DNA of 64,000 bases, from positions 930,001 to 994,000 of the forward strand of contig NZ_JAPDHU010000002.1 of the NCBI RefSeq assembly GCF_031921685.1. Reading direction: 5' to 3'. Positions within the stretch are counted from its first letter, which is position 1. The number at the start of each line of letters is the position of its first letter. Origin of the DNA: Terripilifer sp031921685. Lineage in GTDB: Bacteria; Pseudomonadota; Alphaproteobacteria; Rhizobiales; Beijerinckiaceae. Both the position numbers and the translations under genes were made by a program. Below are positions 26,233 to 35,103 of this stretch, piece after piece. The notes under the pieces were generated by a model. That model worked only from the letters and a program-made list of their open reading frames with translations, made no database searches and was not told the origin of the DNA.

Positions 26233-26394
26233 CGTTCAAATGGCGAGATGATGTCAGGACTTTCTAACAGCACGCCTTGTCTACGCCGCGCGGGTCGTCC
26301 CCCGCGTGCGCATGGACTTGCGCGCGCGCGTGGGCGGTGGCGACGAACGGCTTGACTGAAACAAGGCTGCGCCCCGACGGGCAGCGGCCTTTTC
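26233..26394 (+). ncRNA. structured leader or small RNA downstream of the sigma-54 promoter
   Basis: This covers the main part of the 368-base gap 26071-26438. From the predicted sigma-54 start the transcript would contain a GC hairpin (arms GCGCGGG at 26288-26294 and CCCGCGT at 26301-26307). It would end at a terminator-like hairpin at 26363-26394, giving about 160 nucleotides. No convincing open reading frame is visible in it. It is either an attenuated leader of the operon or a separate sigma-54-dependent sRNA. I recognise no known riboswitch or sRNA family. Confidence 0.4.
26363..26394 (+). terminator. intrinsic terminator-like hairpin
   Basis: An outer stem AAGGC/GCCTT encloses an inner TGC/GCA-based stem over a GC-rich loop, followed by TTTTC. 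It stands about 45 bases before the flavoprotein start and 140 bases after the sigma-54 site. Confidence 0.55.
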
Positions 26395-26438
26395 TCGTTC
26401 GCCCAAATTTACGTTCATAAGCCGTCTGAAAGACCTTC

Positions 26439-27878
26439 ATGACATTTCATAGCTCGTCCGCACTCGACGTGCGGCTGAATGACGACCTCGTTGCGACCTC
26501 CTATCCCGATATAGATTGGGTCCGCCCCGTCGCCGGCCCCGATGGCCAGCCCGCTCTCGACTGCGCGGTGATTGGCGCGGGACAAATGGGATTGACCATC
26601 GCCGCCGGCCTCAAGCGGGAATGCGTCGGCCGCGTCGCATTGTTCGATCGCGCCACCGCCGGGTTCGAAGGCCCCTGGCTCACCTTCGCGCGCATGCAAA
26701 CGCTGCGCACACCCAAATTCGTCACCGGAACCGAACTCGGCCTGCCGTCCCTTGGTTTCCGCGCCTGGTGGATCGCGCGCCACGGGCAGGAGGGCTGGGA
26801 CTCTCTTGGCCGCATCCCACGCACCGCCTGGATGGACTATCTCGTCTGGTATCGGCAGGCGATGGGCCTGGATGTCCGCAATGGCCACGACCTGCAAGCG
26901 ATCTCGCCGAGAAACGGCGGATTGTTTCGTCTGCTGTTCGCTACGCCCGCCGGGAGCCGCGAGGTCTATGCGCGCACCGTAGTCCTGGCGACGGGCTCGG
27001 AAGGCGGGGGAGGGCACATCGTTCCGACCCTCATCGCCAATGCCGTACCGCCAGAGCAATTTGCCCATACCAACGACACGATCGACTTCGCGCCACTGGT
27101 CGGAAAACGCATCGGCATTCTGGGCGCCGGCGCCTCCGCCTTCGACACGGCGATTGCCGCCCTCGAGGCCGGTGCCGCATCGGTCGATCTCTGCTTCCGG
27201 CGCGAAAGCCTGCCGCAGGAAAACCCGCGCCGTTGGATGGAATCGTCCGGCTTCCTCGCCAGCTTCGGCGCGTTCTCCGACGAGTTGAAGTGGCGCTACA
27301 TGCACCGGCTCTACACGATCGGCCAGCCGCCGCCTTTGCCGACGTTCGAGCGCGCCATGTCCTTCCCGACCTTTCGCATGCAGGCCGGCACGCCTTGGGA
27401 TACATGCCGCACGCAAGACAAGGTGATCGAAGTCCGATCCGGCGACCGCACTTTCACATTCGACTTCGTCGTGGCTGGAACCGGCATCAGCGTCGACCTC
27501 GGCTTGCGACGGGAATTGGACGAGCTGCGCCCACAACTCGCCCTGTGGCAGGATCGTTTCATGCCTCCCGCCGATCTTCGTCACGGCACGCTTTCGAGCT
27601 TTCCCTATCTCGGCCGGCACGGCGAATTCACGGAAAGAGAGCAGGGCGCAGCACCCTACCTCCAGCGGATCTGCTTTCTCGCCCGTCCCGCGACCCTCAG
27701 TCTGGGGCCGGTCGCCGCCAGCAATTCCGCGCTCAAATATGTTGGCCCGCGCGTCATTCGTCACATCGTCCAAACACTCTCGCTCGATCAGACCGAAGCC
27801 GATTGGCAGCACTTCATGTCGATCAAGCACTTCGAGCGCCCCGTCGAAACGAAGACTTTCACAAGGACTTCCAAATGA
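26439..27878 (+). CDS. FAD/NAD(P)-binding oxidoreductase (flavin monooxygenase-like)
   Basis: A 479-residue protein with two dinucleotide-binding sites. GAGQMG at residues 46-51 is preceded by a beta strand and followed by LFDRATAGFEGPW. A second, ILGAGASAFDTAI, lies near residue 225, with a VVLATGSEG-type strand between. This is the plan of flavin-containing monooxygenases and related FAD/NAD(P) oxidoreductases. The substrate is unknown. It is the first gene of an operon transcribed from the sigma-54 promoter region, and its stop overlaps the next gene by ATGA. Confidence 0.82.
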   Translation: MTFHSSSALDVRLNDDLVATSYPDIDWVRPVAGPDGQPALDCAVIGAGQMGLTIAAGLKRECVGRVALFDRATAGFEGPWLTFARMQTLRTPKFVTGTELGLPSLGFRAWWIARHGQEGWDSLGRIPRTAWMDYLVWYRQAMGLDVRNGHDLQAISPRNGGLFRLLFATPAGSREVYARTVVLATGSEGGGGHIVPTLIANAVPPEQFAHTNDTIDFAPLVGKRIGILGAGASAFDTAIAALEAGAASVDLCFRRESLPQENPRRWMESSGFLASFGAFSDELKWRYMHRLYTIGQPPPLPTFERAMSFPTFRMQAGTPWDTCRTQDKVIEVRSGDRTFTFDFVVAGTGISVDLGLRRELDELRPQLALWQDRFMPPADLRHGTLSSFPYLGRHGEFTEREQGAAPYLQRICFLARPATLSLGPVAASNSALKYVGPRVIRHIVQTLSLDQTEADWQHFMSIKHFERPVETKTFTRTSK

Positions 27879-28372
27879 CATCCGAACGGACATTACGCCC
27901 ACAGCTCATCTCGGCCGAAGCCTTCGCGCCTTTCGGGGATCTCATTCCTCCCACGGCAGATGGCATCCTCTTTGGACCGCAGGATGCGCGCCTGGATATC
28001 GCAGGCGGCATACCCCGCCTCTATATCATGCGTCTGGAACCGCGTGAGTTGCGGTTCAAACGCATTACGCGCCATGCTCAGGTCACGCAATGTCTGGCCG
28101 CCCTGGGCGGACGCGAATGGCTCATCGCCGTCGCGCCGCCCATCGCATCTGCCGATCGCAGTTTGATGCCGGATCCGTCCTCCATCCAGGCCTTCAAAAT
28201 CCCGGGTGATCACGCCATCAAGCTACACAAAGGCTGCTGGCACGCGGGTCCTTTTTTCGAAGGCGCGGACGTCGATTTCATCAATCTCGAACTGTCCGAC
28301 ACCAACGAAGTCGATCACATCAATTGCGCCTTGGACAAAGAGTTCGGCGTCACCATGCGCTTCGAGGTCTAA
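27875..28372 (+). CDS. allA: ureidoglycolate lyase-like protein (AllA family)
   Basis: A 165-residue cupin-like protein matching the AllA family, which splits ureidoglycolate into glyoxylate and urea in purine/allantoin breakdown. Family landmarks are ISAEAFAPFGDLI, RHAQVTQCLAALGGREWL and the active-site region HAIKLHKGCWHAGPFF. The start is fixed by the ATGA overlap with the flavoprotein gene. Its presence suggests a ureide intermediate in this operon's pathway. Divergence from true AllA is possible, so the reaction is probable rather than certain. Confidence 0.82.
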   Translation: MTSERTLRPQLISAEAFAPFGDLIPPTADGILFGPQDARLDIAGGIPRLYIMRLEPRELRFKRITRHAQVTQCLAALGGREWLIAVAPPIASADRSLMPDPSSIQAFKIPGDHAIKLHKGCWHAGPFFEGADVDFINLELSDTNEVDHINCALDKEFGVTMRFEV

Positions 28373-29032
28373 ATGGATTTCGAATGGCACCTTTTTGTCG
28401 ACTCTTTACCGAGTCTACTCTACGGCGCGCGAACGACGGTCGCGCTTGCCTCCGCCGCTGCCGTCTTCGGCCTGATCATTGGCGTGAGCCTTGCATTGCT
28501 GCATGCAACTGCATTCCCACCCCTCGTATGGCTCGTTACAGGCTGGACCACTTTGATGCGCAGCCTGCCTCTGCTCGTCACTCTGTTGTTTCTGTACTAC
28601 GGGTTGCCATCGATTGGCATCCTTCTGAGCGCCGTTACGGTGGCGATCATCGCGATGTCGATCACCACCGGCGCCTTCGTCACGGAAATCATGCGTGCCG
28701 GAATCGAAAGCATCGATCGCGGGCAGATCCGCGCGGCCAAATCACTGGGCATGTCATGGGTACAATCCATGCGTCTGGTGATACTGCCGCAAGCCTTTCG
28801 CCGGGTGTTGCCGCCATTGACCAATGAGGCCATCACACTCCTTAAAAACACCGCACTGGTCTCCGTCATCGCCATTCCCGATCTGCTGCGCGCCGGCACC
28901 GACATCATGACCTGGAAGGCCAATACCTTCAGTCCTTTTGCCGGCGTCGCGCTCGTCTATCTCTGCCTGACGCTGCCGCTCGTTGCCCTCAACGCCTACC
29001 TCGAACAGGGCATCAAGAGGAGCCAGCGATGA
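28373..29032 (+). CDS. polar amino acid-type ABC transporter permease
   Basis: A 219-residue inner-membrane permease of the HisM/GlnP family. It has the typical TTVALASAAAVFGLIIG opening, LMRSLPLLVTLLFLYYG, and the EAA loop EIMRAGIESIDRGQIRAAKSLG...ILPQAFRRVLPPL. Its ATG follows the allA stop directly. Only one permease gene is present, so the channel is probably a homodimer. It belongs with the ATPase at 30249 and the receptor at 31055, although an amidohydrolase gene lies between. Confidence 0.92.
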   Translation: MDFEWHLFVDSLPSLLYGARTTVALASAAAVFGLIIGVSLALLHATAFPPLVWLVTGWTTLMRSLPLLVTLLFLYYGLPSIGILLSAVTVAIIAMSITTGAFVTEIMRAGIESIDRGQIRAAKSLGMSWVQSMRLVILPQAFRRVLPPLTNEAITLLKNTALVSVIAIPDLLRAGTDIMTWKANTFSPFAGVALVYLCLTLPLVALNAYLEQGIKRSQR

Positions 29033-30252
29033 GAACCATCTTCATAAACGCCACGCTGTTGCCGGGGCGCGACGATTGGCAGGCCCGCGAAGGGCAGGAC
29101 GTTCTGATATCGGACGGAAAAATTTCGGCGATCGGACGCAATCTCTCCAGTCCCGACGGCACGCATGTCGTCGATGCCTCATCTCTTCTGCTGATGCCAG
29201 GCTTCGACAATGCCCACACGCACTCACCGGAAATGCTCGGTCGCGGTCTCGCGCCCATGGCCGAGCTGAACGAATGGCTCGGCCATGCCTATGGCGGTGG
29301 TCGGGACAGTCTGGATGATACCGACATCGCCCGGGCCATTCATCTCTGCGCCAAGGACATCGTGCGGGGCGGGGGCATTTCAGTCACCGACCATGTCCGT
29401 CAGGTTCCGCTGCGGCCGGATGCCATACGCGCCGCCGCACGGGCCTGGGCAAAAACGAAGCTGAAGGCACGAATTGCCGTCAACATTCGTGATCGCGCTA
29501 CGGCCGGCGGTGGTCAGACCACCCAGGAGATTCTCACTCAAACCGAGGCCCTGCTCGACGACGATCTGCCCGTCGCCGTCATTCCAGGTCCGTCCGCGCC
29601 GCAGCGCGTGACGGATGAACTGCTGATCGAAACCGCCGCGTTTGCCAAAGCGCGCGGCCTGTCCCTGCACATGCACAACTGCGAAAGCCGCGAGGACGCC
29701 CGCACATGCCGTGAACTCTACGGCGAAAGCGCGATCGCCCATCTCGATCGTCTCGGCGTGCTCGGACCCAATGTCGAGCTGGTGCATTCGGTGCATATCG
29801 ACGACGACGATATCGCGCGGCTTGCGGCCAGCGGCGCTCGGATCATTCATAGCCCGATTGCCAACCTGCGCCTGGGATCCGGCGTCGCGCCGATCGCTCG
29901 CGCGCTGAGGCAGAACGTCGACGTCCGCCTCTCGACCGATGGCGCCGGCAGCAACGACAGCCAGAGCATGCTGGAGGCGGCGAAATTCGCCTTGTTGGCG
30001 CCGCGCGCCGCCATGCCGTCCAGCGAATGGCTGACGCCTGAACAAGTGCTGCGCATGGCAACTGGCAGCGCCAAATTGGAGACGGGGGCTTCCGCCGATC
30101 TCATTGCCTTCGAACTCACCGCCTCGGCCTTCGTCAACGCACGGGACAATCTCGCCTCCAACGTCGTGCTGGCCGCCCGTGACGGCGATCTCATGCACGT
30201 CATGGCCGGCGGCGCGTTTCTCATGCGGGAAAGGAACGTACAGCTCCCATGA
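29029..30252 (+). CDS. amidohydrolase, ATZ/TRZ-guanine deaminase-like family
   Basis: A 407-residue metal-dependent hydrolase of the cytosine/guanine deaminase and s-triazine hydrolase group. Metal and catalytic residues are visible in MPGFDNAHTHSPEML, SLHMHNCES, ELVHSVHIDDDD and LSTDGAGSNDSQS. Such enzymes remove amino groups from purines, pyrimidines or related heterocycles. It overlaps the permease gene before it and the ATPase gene after it by ATGA, so import and deamination are tightly linked. With the AllA-like gene this points to a purine- or ureide-like substrate, which is inference. Confidence 0.87.
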   Translation: MRTIFINATLLPGRDDWQAREGQDVLISDGKISAIGRNLSSPDGTHVVDASSLLLMPGFDNAHTHSPEMLGRGLAPMAELNEWLGHAYGGGRDSLDDTDIARAIHLCAKDIVRGGGISVTDHVRQVPLRPDAIRAAARAWAKTKLKARIAVNIRDRATAGGGQTTQEILTQTEALLDDDLPVAVIPGPSAPQRVTDELLIETAAFAKARGLSLHMHNCESREDARTCRELYGESAIAHLDRLGVLGPNVELVHSVHIDDDDIARLAASGARIIHSPIANLRLGSGVAPIARALRQNVDVRLSTDGAGSNDSQSMLEAAKFALLAPRAAMPSSEWLTPEQVLRMATGSAKLETGASADLIAFELTASAFVNARDNLASNVVLAARDGDLMHVMAGGAFLMRERNVQLP

Positions 30253-31034
30253 CCGATACTATGACCGACACCCCCATCAAGATCAGGAATCTCTACAAAA
30301 GCTATGGCTCCAACGAAGTGCTGCGCGGCATCGATCTCGACGTCCAGCGTGGCGAGGTCGTCTGCGTCATCGGCCCGTCCGGCTCCGGCAAGTCGACGCT
30401 TCTCCACTGCATCAACGGCCTGGAAGCTTTCGATTCCGGCGAAGTGCTTTTCTGCTCCGAATATATCGGCTGGGGGCCTGAGAGCGGCGGCGGCCGGACG
30501 CGCGTCTCTGAACGCACGATGACGAAGCTGCGTCAGCGCATCGGCATGGTGTTCCAGCAGTTCAACCTGTTCCCGCACATGACGGTGCTCGACAACATCA
30601 CCGTAGCGCCCATCCAGGTGTTGGGCGAAGCGCGCGACGGCGCGATCGAACGTGCCCGTGCGCTTTTAAGCAAGGTGGGCCTCGCGCACAAAGCCGATGC
30701 CTTTCCAAGCCAATTGTCGGGCGGCCAGCAGCAACGCGTCGCTATCGCCCGTGCGCTGGCCATGCAGCCCGAAGCCATGCTGTTCGACGAAGCCACCTCG
30801 GCCTTGGACCCAGAGCTTGTCGGCGAAGTGTTGGGCGTCATGCGCCGTCTCGCCGACGAAGGCATGACCATGGTCGTCGTGACCCATGAGATCGGCTTCG
30901 CGCGGGATGTCGCGGACCGCATCGTCTTCATGGACCAGGGCGTCGTCGTGGAGCAGGGGCCGCCCAACGACATCCTGACCATGCCCACCAATCCCAGGAC
31001 ACGCGAATTCCTCACGCGCAGCCTCGGTGCCTGA
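30249..31034 (+). CDS. polar amino acid-type ABC transporter ATP-binding protein
   Basis: A 261-residue ATPase of the GlnQ/HisP type. It has Walker A GPSGSGKST, Q-loop FQQFNLFPHMTVLDNI, signature LSGGQQQRVAIARAL, Walker B AMLFDEATSALDPE and switch VTHEIGFA. A short insertion (EYIGWGPESGGGRTR) lies between Walker A and the Q-loop, as in some ectoine- or HisP-type members. It is translationally coupled to the amidohydrolase gene. Confidence 0.93.
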   Translation: MTDTMTDTPIKIRNLYKSYGSNEVLRGIDLDVQRGEVVCVIGPSGSGKSTLLHCINGLEAFDSGEVLFCSEYIGWGPESGGGRTRVSERTMTKLRQRIGMVFQQFNLFPHMTVLDNITVAPIQVLGEARDGAIERARALLSKVGLAHKADAFPSQLSGGQQQRVAIARALAMQPEAMLFDEATSALDPELVGEVLGVMRRLADEGMTMVVVTHEIGFARDVADRIVFMDQGVVVEQGPPNDILTMPTNPRTREFLTRSLGA

Positions 31035-31054
31035 AACTCGAATGACATAAGGAG

Positions 31055-31852
31055 ATGATGATGATGAAATCGATAATTGCCTATTCGCGGCGCGCGGTTC
31101 TGTTCGCCGGCTGTCTGGCCATGTTGGCCTGTGGTCCGGTGCTAGCGCAAGGCAGCGATACGCTAGCCAAGATCCGCGCCAAGGGAACGATCGTCATTGG
31201 CAATGGCGGCGCCTTCCCGCCTTTCGAATTTATGGAAAACGGCCAGCTCACCGGTTTCGATCGTGATCTTGGCGAGGAAATCGCCAAACGCCTCGGGGTC
31301 CGAGCCGAATGGATCGTGTCCGATTTCGCCGGGCTCATTCCAGGCCTGACGTCCGGCCGGACGGACGTGATCATCTCGGCCTTGACCCGCACACCCGAGC
31401 GCGAGCAGCGCATTGCCTTCTCCCGCGCCTATTACCAGACCGGCATCGCCGCCGCCTATCGCGCCGACGTCAGTGTCGCCAATCCGGACGATCTCGCTGG
31501 CAAAATCGTCGGCCTGCAAACCGGCACCGCCGGCGAGAAATTCACCCGGGATTCCTATGCCAACAAGGTCAAGGAACTGAAGACCTATCCGGAATTTCCT
31601 TTGGCCTTACGGGACCTGGAAATCGGCCGCGTCCAGGTGGTCGTCAACACGATGCCGGTGCTGCGTTACAACCTGGCGCGCAGCAATCGCGCCGGCCTCA
31701 AACTGTCGAATGTCTGGGACGCGCGCGACATCGGCATCAACACGCGTCCCGCCGATACCAATCTGATGGCCGAGATCAACAAACTGCTGGGCGACATGAG
31801 CAGTGATGGCTTCCTGAAGTCGCTTGAAAGCAAATGGTTCGGCACGAACTAG
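31055..31852 (+). CDS. polar amino acid-type ABC substrate-binding protein
   Basis: A 265-residue periplasmic receptor of the SBP_bac_3 family. Signal peptide ends near VLAQGS, then IRAKGTIVIGNGGAFPPFEFMENGQLTGFDRDLGEEIAKRLG and later ALTRTPEREQRIAFSRAYY. Four consecutive ATG codons (31055-31066) follow AAGGAG; the third or fourth has the best spacing, so the exact start is uncertain. It is the last gene of the sigma-54-linked operon and sets the specificity of its importer. Confidence 0.92.
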   Translation: MMMMKSIIAYSRRAVLFAGCLAMLACGPVLAQGSDTLAKIRAKGTIVIGNGGAFPPFEFMENGQLTGFDRDLGEEIAKRLGVRAEWIVSDFAGLIPGLTSGRTDVIISALTRTPEREQRIAFSRAYYQTGIAAAYRADVSVANPDDLAGKIVGLQTGTAGEKFTRDSYANKVKELKTYPEFPLALRDLEIGRVQVVVNTMPVLRYNLARSNRAGLKLSNVWDARDIGINTRPADTNLMAEINKLLGDMSSDGFLKSLESKWFGTN

Positions 31853-31981
31853 AACGATCGGCACGGGCGGCCGGTTCGGCAAAAGGAATCGGCTGCCAGA
31901 TCAAACGGTACCTCAAGCAAAGGCGCTAACTCATAGAGCTTTCAGGCAAATTGAAAGGTTTCGAGGGTCACATTTATGTTC

Positions 31982-31997
31982 CATAATATAGATTATG
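31982..31997. promoter_or_regulatory. inverted repeat in the AT-rich gap before the acetyltransferase
   Basis: Arms CATAAT and ATTATG flank four bases. It is the only structure I see in the 287-base gap 31853-32139, about 145 bases before the acetyltransferase start. Operator role is a guess. Confidence 0.3.
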
Positions 31998-32139
31998 CGA
32001 ATCATTTAGATCCGATCCAGACAGGCTGTCCCGGATGGATTTTCGACCCTCCTTCCGCCTAGCGTTACAGCCCGCGAGTCGCCTTTGCGCTCGTCTTTGG
32101 CCGGCCCGGACACTCGCTCGATCGGAAGGAAAACGACGA

Positions 32140-32697
32140 ATGGCGCATGACGATCGGGCGAAGATGATCCCCAGGAGAACGCCGGAATCGGCGGCCATGT
32201 CGGCGAACGTCAAGCGCGCGATGACGATCACCGCCGTGCTCAATCGCCTGACCTATAACGATGCCGATGAGGTCCGGGCCTTATTCAGCGAACTCATCGG
32301 CAAAAAGGTCGACGACAGCTTTCTCCTGATCCCGCCTTTTTACACCACCGGCGGGCCGGACATCACCATCGGCCGGAATGTCTTCGTCAATCAGAACTGC
32401 ACCTTCTACGACCTCGGCGGGCTCGACATCGCCGACGATGTGATGATCGGCCCGAACGTCAGCCTGATCACGAGCGGCCATCCGGTCGAACCTTCGCAGC
32501 GCCGCGCCGGGGTCACGGCCAAACCGATCGTGATCGAGCGGAACGTCTGGATCGCGGCCGGCGCGATCATCATCGGCGGCGTCACGGTGGGCGAAAATTC
32601 GGTCGTCGCGGCCGGCTCGGTCGTCACCAAAACCGTGCCGCCGAATACCCTCGTCGGCGGCAATCCGGCACGGATCATCCGGTCGATCGCCGACTGA
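32140..32697 (+). CDS. left-handed beta-helix acetyltransferase (maltose/NodL-like)
   Basis: A 185-residue hexapeptide-repeat acyltransferase of the sugar O-acetyltransferase group. Domain order is an N-terminal helical part, then repeats such as ITIGRNVFVNQNCTFYDLGG, IGPNVSLITSGHP with the catalytic histidine, IVIERNVWIAAGAIIIGGVTVGENSVV, and the closing VVTKTVPPNTLVGGNPARII. It would transfer acetyl from acetyl-CoA to a sugar hydroxyl. ATG 32140 is preceded by GGAAGGA; sequence upstream in the frame is not conserved. The gene ends eight bases before the convergent MFS gene. Confidence 0.88.
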   Translation: MAHDDRAKMIPRRTPESAAMSANVKRAMTITAVLNRLTYNDADEVRALFSELIGKKVDDSFLLIPPFYTTGGPDITIGRNVFVNQNCTFYDLGGLDIADDVMIGPNVSLITSGHPVEPSQRRAGVTAKPIVIERNVWIAAGAIIIGGVTVGENSVVAAGSVVTKTVPPNTLVGGNPARIIRSIAD

Positions 32698-32705
32698 GCG
32701 GGCGC

Positions 32706-34016
32706 CTAGCGTATCACCTGCCCAGCCGCGCCGCGCGGCCCCAGAAGCAGGAGCAGAATGAAGCCGACCAAGGTCGCTGAAATGACCGAGAACATGGTCA
32801 GCGAGCCCCAGGTCTTGAGCAGAGGCACCAGAAGCAAGGGCGCCAGTGACGCTCCGATGCCCCTCGCCGCCCAGGCCCAAGACGTGGCGCGCGCTCGTTG
32901 AGCTGTCGGCACGATCTCGGCCGCGTATAAAACCAGAACCGGCACGAAGATCGCGCTGAGCAGATTGAAAGCGATGCCGGCGGAAACGAGAACGCCCGCA
33001 TTGTTCTGCAGCCCAAACAGCATACCCAATGCCATCAGCAGCAAGGCACACAAAATCAGGACGGTCTTTCGTTCGACCTTGTCGACCCCGAAGCCGACCG
33101 CCAAGGCGCCCAGAACCGGCCCGAGGTTCGAGAGGCCGACGAAGAGTAATGATTTTTCGACGGTAAATCCCTTCTCCACCAGAACCACGCCCAGCAGCAG
33201 CGGAAAGCCGAGGGTCGACCAGGGCGTGAAGAAAAACAGCAGCACCAGGAAGACCAGCCGCCGCACCAGCAGGTCTTGCCCCTGTGCGGGAGGCATGGAA
33301 GCGGCTTGAGCGGTGGAAGTCTCCTGCGGCGCATCGACAGCCGCCGGATCGAGGACGCGAAGAGCCGCCCTCGCCTCGTCCATTCGGCCATTCGCCGCAA
33401 GCCAGCGTGGCGACTCCACCAGTTTCGCGAACATGTAAAGGCAGGGGATTCCAACCACGACGCCGATGATAAAGGCCCAACGCCAGGCTTCAATGCCGAG
33501 GGGTTGAAGGGGCGCCAGCCAGGAGACCGCAAAAGTCATGGCAAATGGCCCAAGAGCAGCAACGGCGACTGTCGTCATCATGGCAGGTCCCCGCGCATGC
33601 GCGGGAAGAACGTCGGCCAGATAAGTCGTCATGAGCGGCGGATAGGCACCGAGCGCCAAGCCGGAGAGCAGACGTATGACGATGAGAGATTCGATATTCG
33701 GGCTGACCGCCGCCACCCCCGAGGTGATCACGATGACGGAAAGGATCAGCAGCAAGACGCGGCGTCGGCCATATCTGTCAGCCAGCCAGCCGGAAAAAGC
33801 AGCGCCAAAAATCGCACCGATGAAAACCGACGACAGAAGCCAAGACAATTTACCCGGCTCCACCGAATAAGGCGGCGCCGCAAAGATCGTCGACATGATG
33901 GCGCCGATGGCAAACTCCGCCATATCGAAGCTGAAGCCGAAAGCACAGGCAGCGATCGTAAAATAGTGCATCGGCCGCAGTTTTGCGGCCTCAAACTCGT
34001 CCGCGCTCTCTTTCAT
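32706..34016 (-). CDS. MFS transporter
   Basis: A 436-residue major facilitator with about 12 transmembrane segments and a central cytosolic loop. The loop-2 motif GWLADRYGRRRVLLL and ESPRWLAANGRMDEAR before the loop identify the sugar/acid-porter (SP/AAHS-like) branch. The central loop carries an Ala/Pro-rich insert (PQETSTAQAASMPPAQ). ATG 34016 leads into MKESADEFEAAKLRPMHYF; an earlier start at 34055 is possible. It probably moves an organic acid or aromatic compound. It is divergent from the oxygenase gene at 34180. Confidence 0.87.
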   Translation of the reverse strand: MKESADEFEAAKLRPMHYFTIAACAFGFSFDMAEFAIGAIMSTIFAAPPYSVEPGKLSWLLSSVFIGAIFGAAFSGWLADRYGRRRVLLLILSVIVITSGVAAVSPNIESLIVIRLLSGLALGAYPPLMTTYLADVLPAHARGPAMMTTVAVAALGPFAMTFAVSWLAPLQPLGIEAWRWAFIIGVVVGIPCLYMFAKLVESPRWLAANGRMDEARAALRVLDPAAVDAPQETSTAQAASMPPAQGQDLLVRRLVFLVLLFFFTPWSTLGFPLLLGVVLVEKGFTVEKSLLFVGLSNLGPVLGALAVGFGVDKVERKTVLILCALLLMALGMLFGLQNNAGVLVSAGIAFNLLSAIFVPVLVLYAAEIVPTAQRARATSWAWAARGIGASLAPLLLVPLLKTWGSLTMFSVISATLVGFILLLLLGPRGAAGQVIR

Positions 34017-34179
34017 CGTCAGATCGCCCCTGCCCCTTAGTCGCGACCGAAACATGATCCGCCGCGAAGCCCCACGAAGGGAGTATCAAGTGTCGCGATC
34101 CAGCGAAAGGGTTCGCCGGACGTGGCCTGCTTCTTGCTCGCTGGCAAGCATCTGAATCGGCTGCTCGAGGAACCGCCGC

Positions 34180-35097
34180 GTGACCACGATCCCCGTCATC
34201 GACATGAGCGACATCACCACTGAGGCCGGCGCGAAGCGACTGGCGGCCGAACTAGGGCAGGCTTGTCGCGAGGTCGGCTTTTTCTACCTCACCGGGCATG
34301 GGCTGACGGAAGCCGATATCGATCTATTGTTCGCGGAATCGCGCCGCTTCTTCGCCTTGCCCGAAAGCACGAAAAAGGCGATCGCCATTTCCGCTTCATC
34401 GGCCAACCGCGGCTATGTCGGCCTGCGCACCGAAGCGCTCGATCCCGACAAGAATATCGACGACAAGGAAGCCTTCAATATCGGCGTCGAAGGCATGGCC
34501 GCCGCCAATCTCTGGCCCGACCTGCCCGATTTTCGCGAGCGGATGCTGGCCTATTTCGCGCGCGTGCAGGGTCTGGGTGTCGCCTTGCACCGGCCGATCG
34601 CGCGTGATCTCGGCCTCGCTCCCCATTTCTTCGACGACAAGCTCGACCGCCCCATGGCCACCCTACGCCTGCTGCACTATCCGCCGGCCACTGCGCGCGC
34701 CAATGGCCAATATGGGGCCGGTGAGCATACGGACTACGGCAATCTGACCCTTCTCCTCACCGACGATGCCGGCGGCCTCGAAGTGCGCGATCGTGACGGC
34801 AACTGGATCGCCGCGCCCTATCTGGCCGGTGCCTTCGTCTGCAACATCGGCGACTGCCTGATGCGCTGGACCAATGACGTCTACAAATCGACGCCGCACC
34901 GGGTCACCAATCCGCGGGGCCGCGATCGCTATTCGATCGCCTTCTTCCTTGACGCCAACGACACGGCGCGCGTCTCAACCATTCCAAGCTGCGTCACCGC
35001 CGGGCGCCCTGCCCGCTATCCCGACATCACCGCCGGCGCCTATCTGCGCGAACGCCTGAGCGCGACCTACGGTTTCAAACCGGCCGAGGCGAGTTAG
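34180..35097 (+). CDS. isopenicillin N synthase-like Fe(II) oxygenase
   Basis: A 305-residue non-heme iron oxygenase, second of the kind in the window. Start is GTG 34180 with GAGG nine bases upstream. The DIOX_N region (IPVIDMSDITTEAGAKRLA, REVGFFYLTGHGL) precedes a jelly-roll with GEHTDYGNL, PHRVTNPRGRDRYSIAFF. These give the His-Asp-His iron triad and the Arg-x-Ser cosubstrate site. It is divergent from the MFS transporter, so the two may handle the same compound. Its stop is six bases from the convergent hmuV stop. Confidence 0.87.
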   Translation: MTTIPVIDMSDITTEAGAKRLAAELGQACREVGFFYLTGHGLTEADIDLLFAESRRFFALPESTKKAIAISASSANRGYVGLRTEALDPDKNIDDKEAFNIGVEGMAAANLWPDLPDFRERMLAYFARVQGLGVALHRPIARDLGLAPHFFDDKLDRPMATLRLLHYPPATARANGQYGAGEHTDYGNLTLLLTDDAGGLEVRDRDGNWIAAPYLAGAFVCNIGDCLMRWTNDVYKSTPHRVTNPRGRDRYSIAFFLDANDTARVSTIPSCVTAGRPARYPDITAGAYLRERLSATYGFKPAEAS

Positions 35098-35103
35098 CGC
35101 AAC

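Noticed and set aside
26286..26310. Hairpin with a GGACGA-type loop on the minus strand resembling one arm of a guanidine-II riboswitch
   Set aside because: A second ACGR hairpin at the right distance is missing and no guanidine-related gene is transcribed from that strand.
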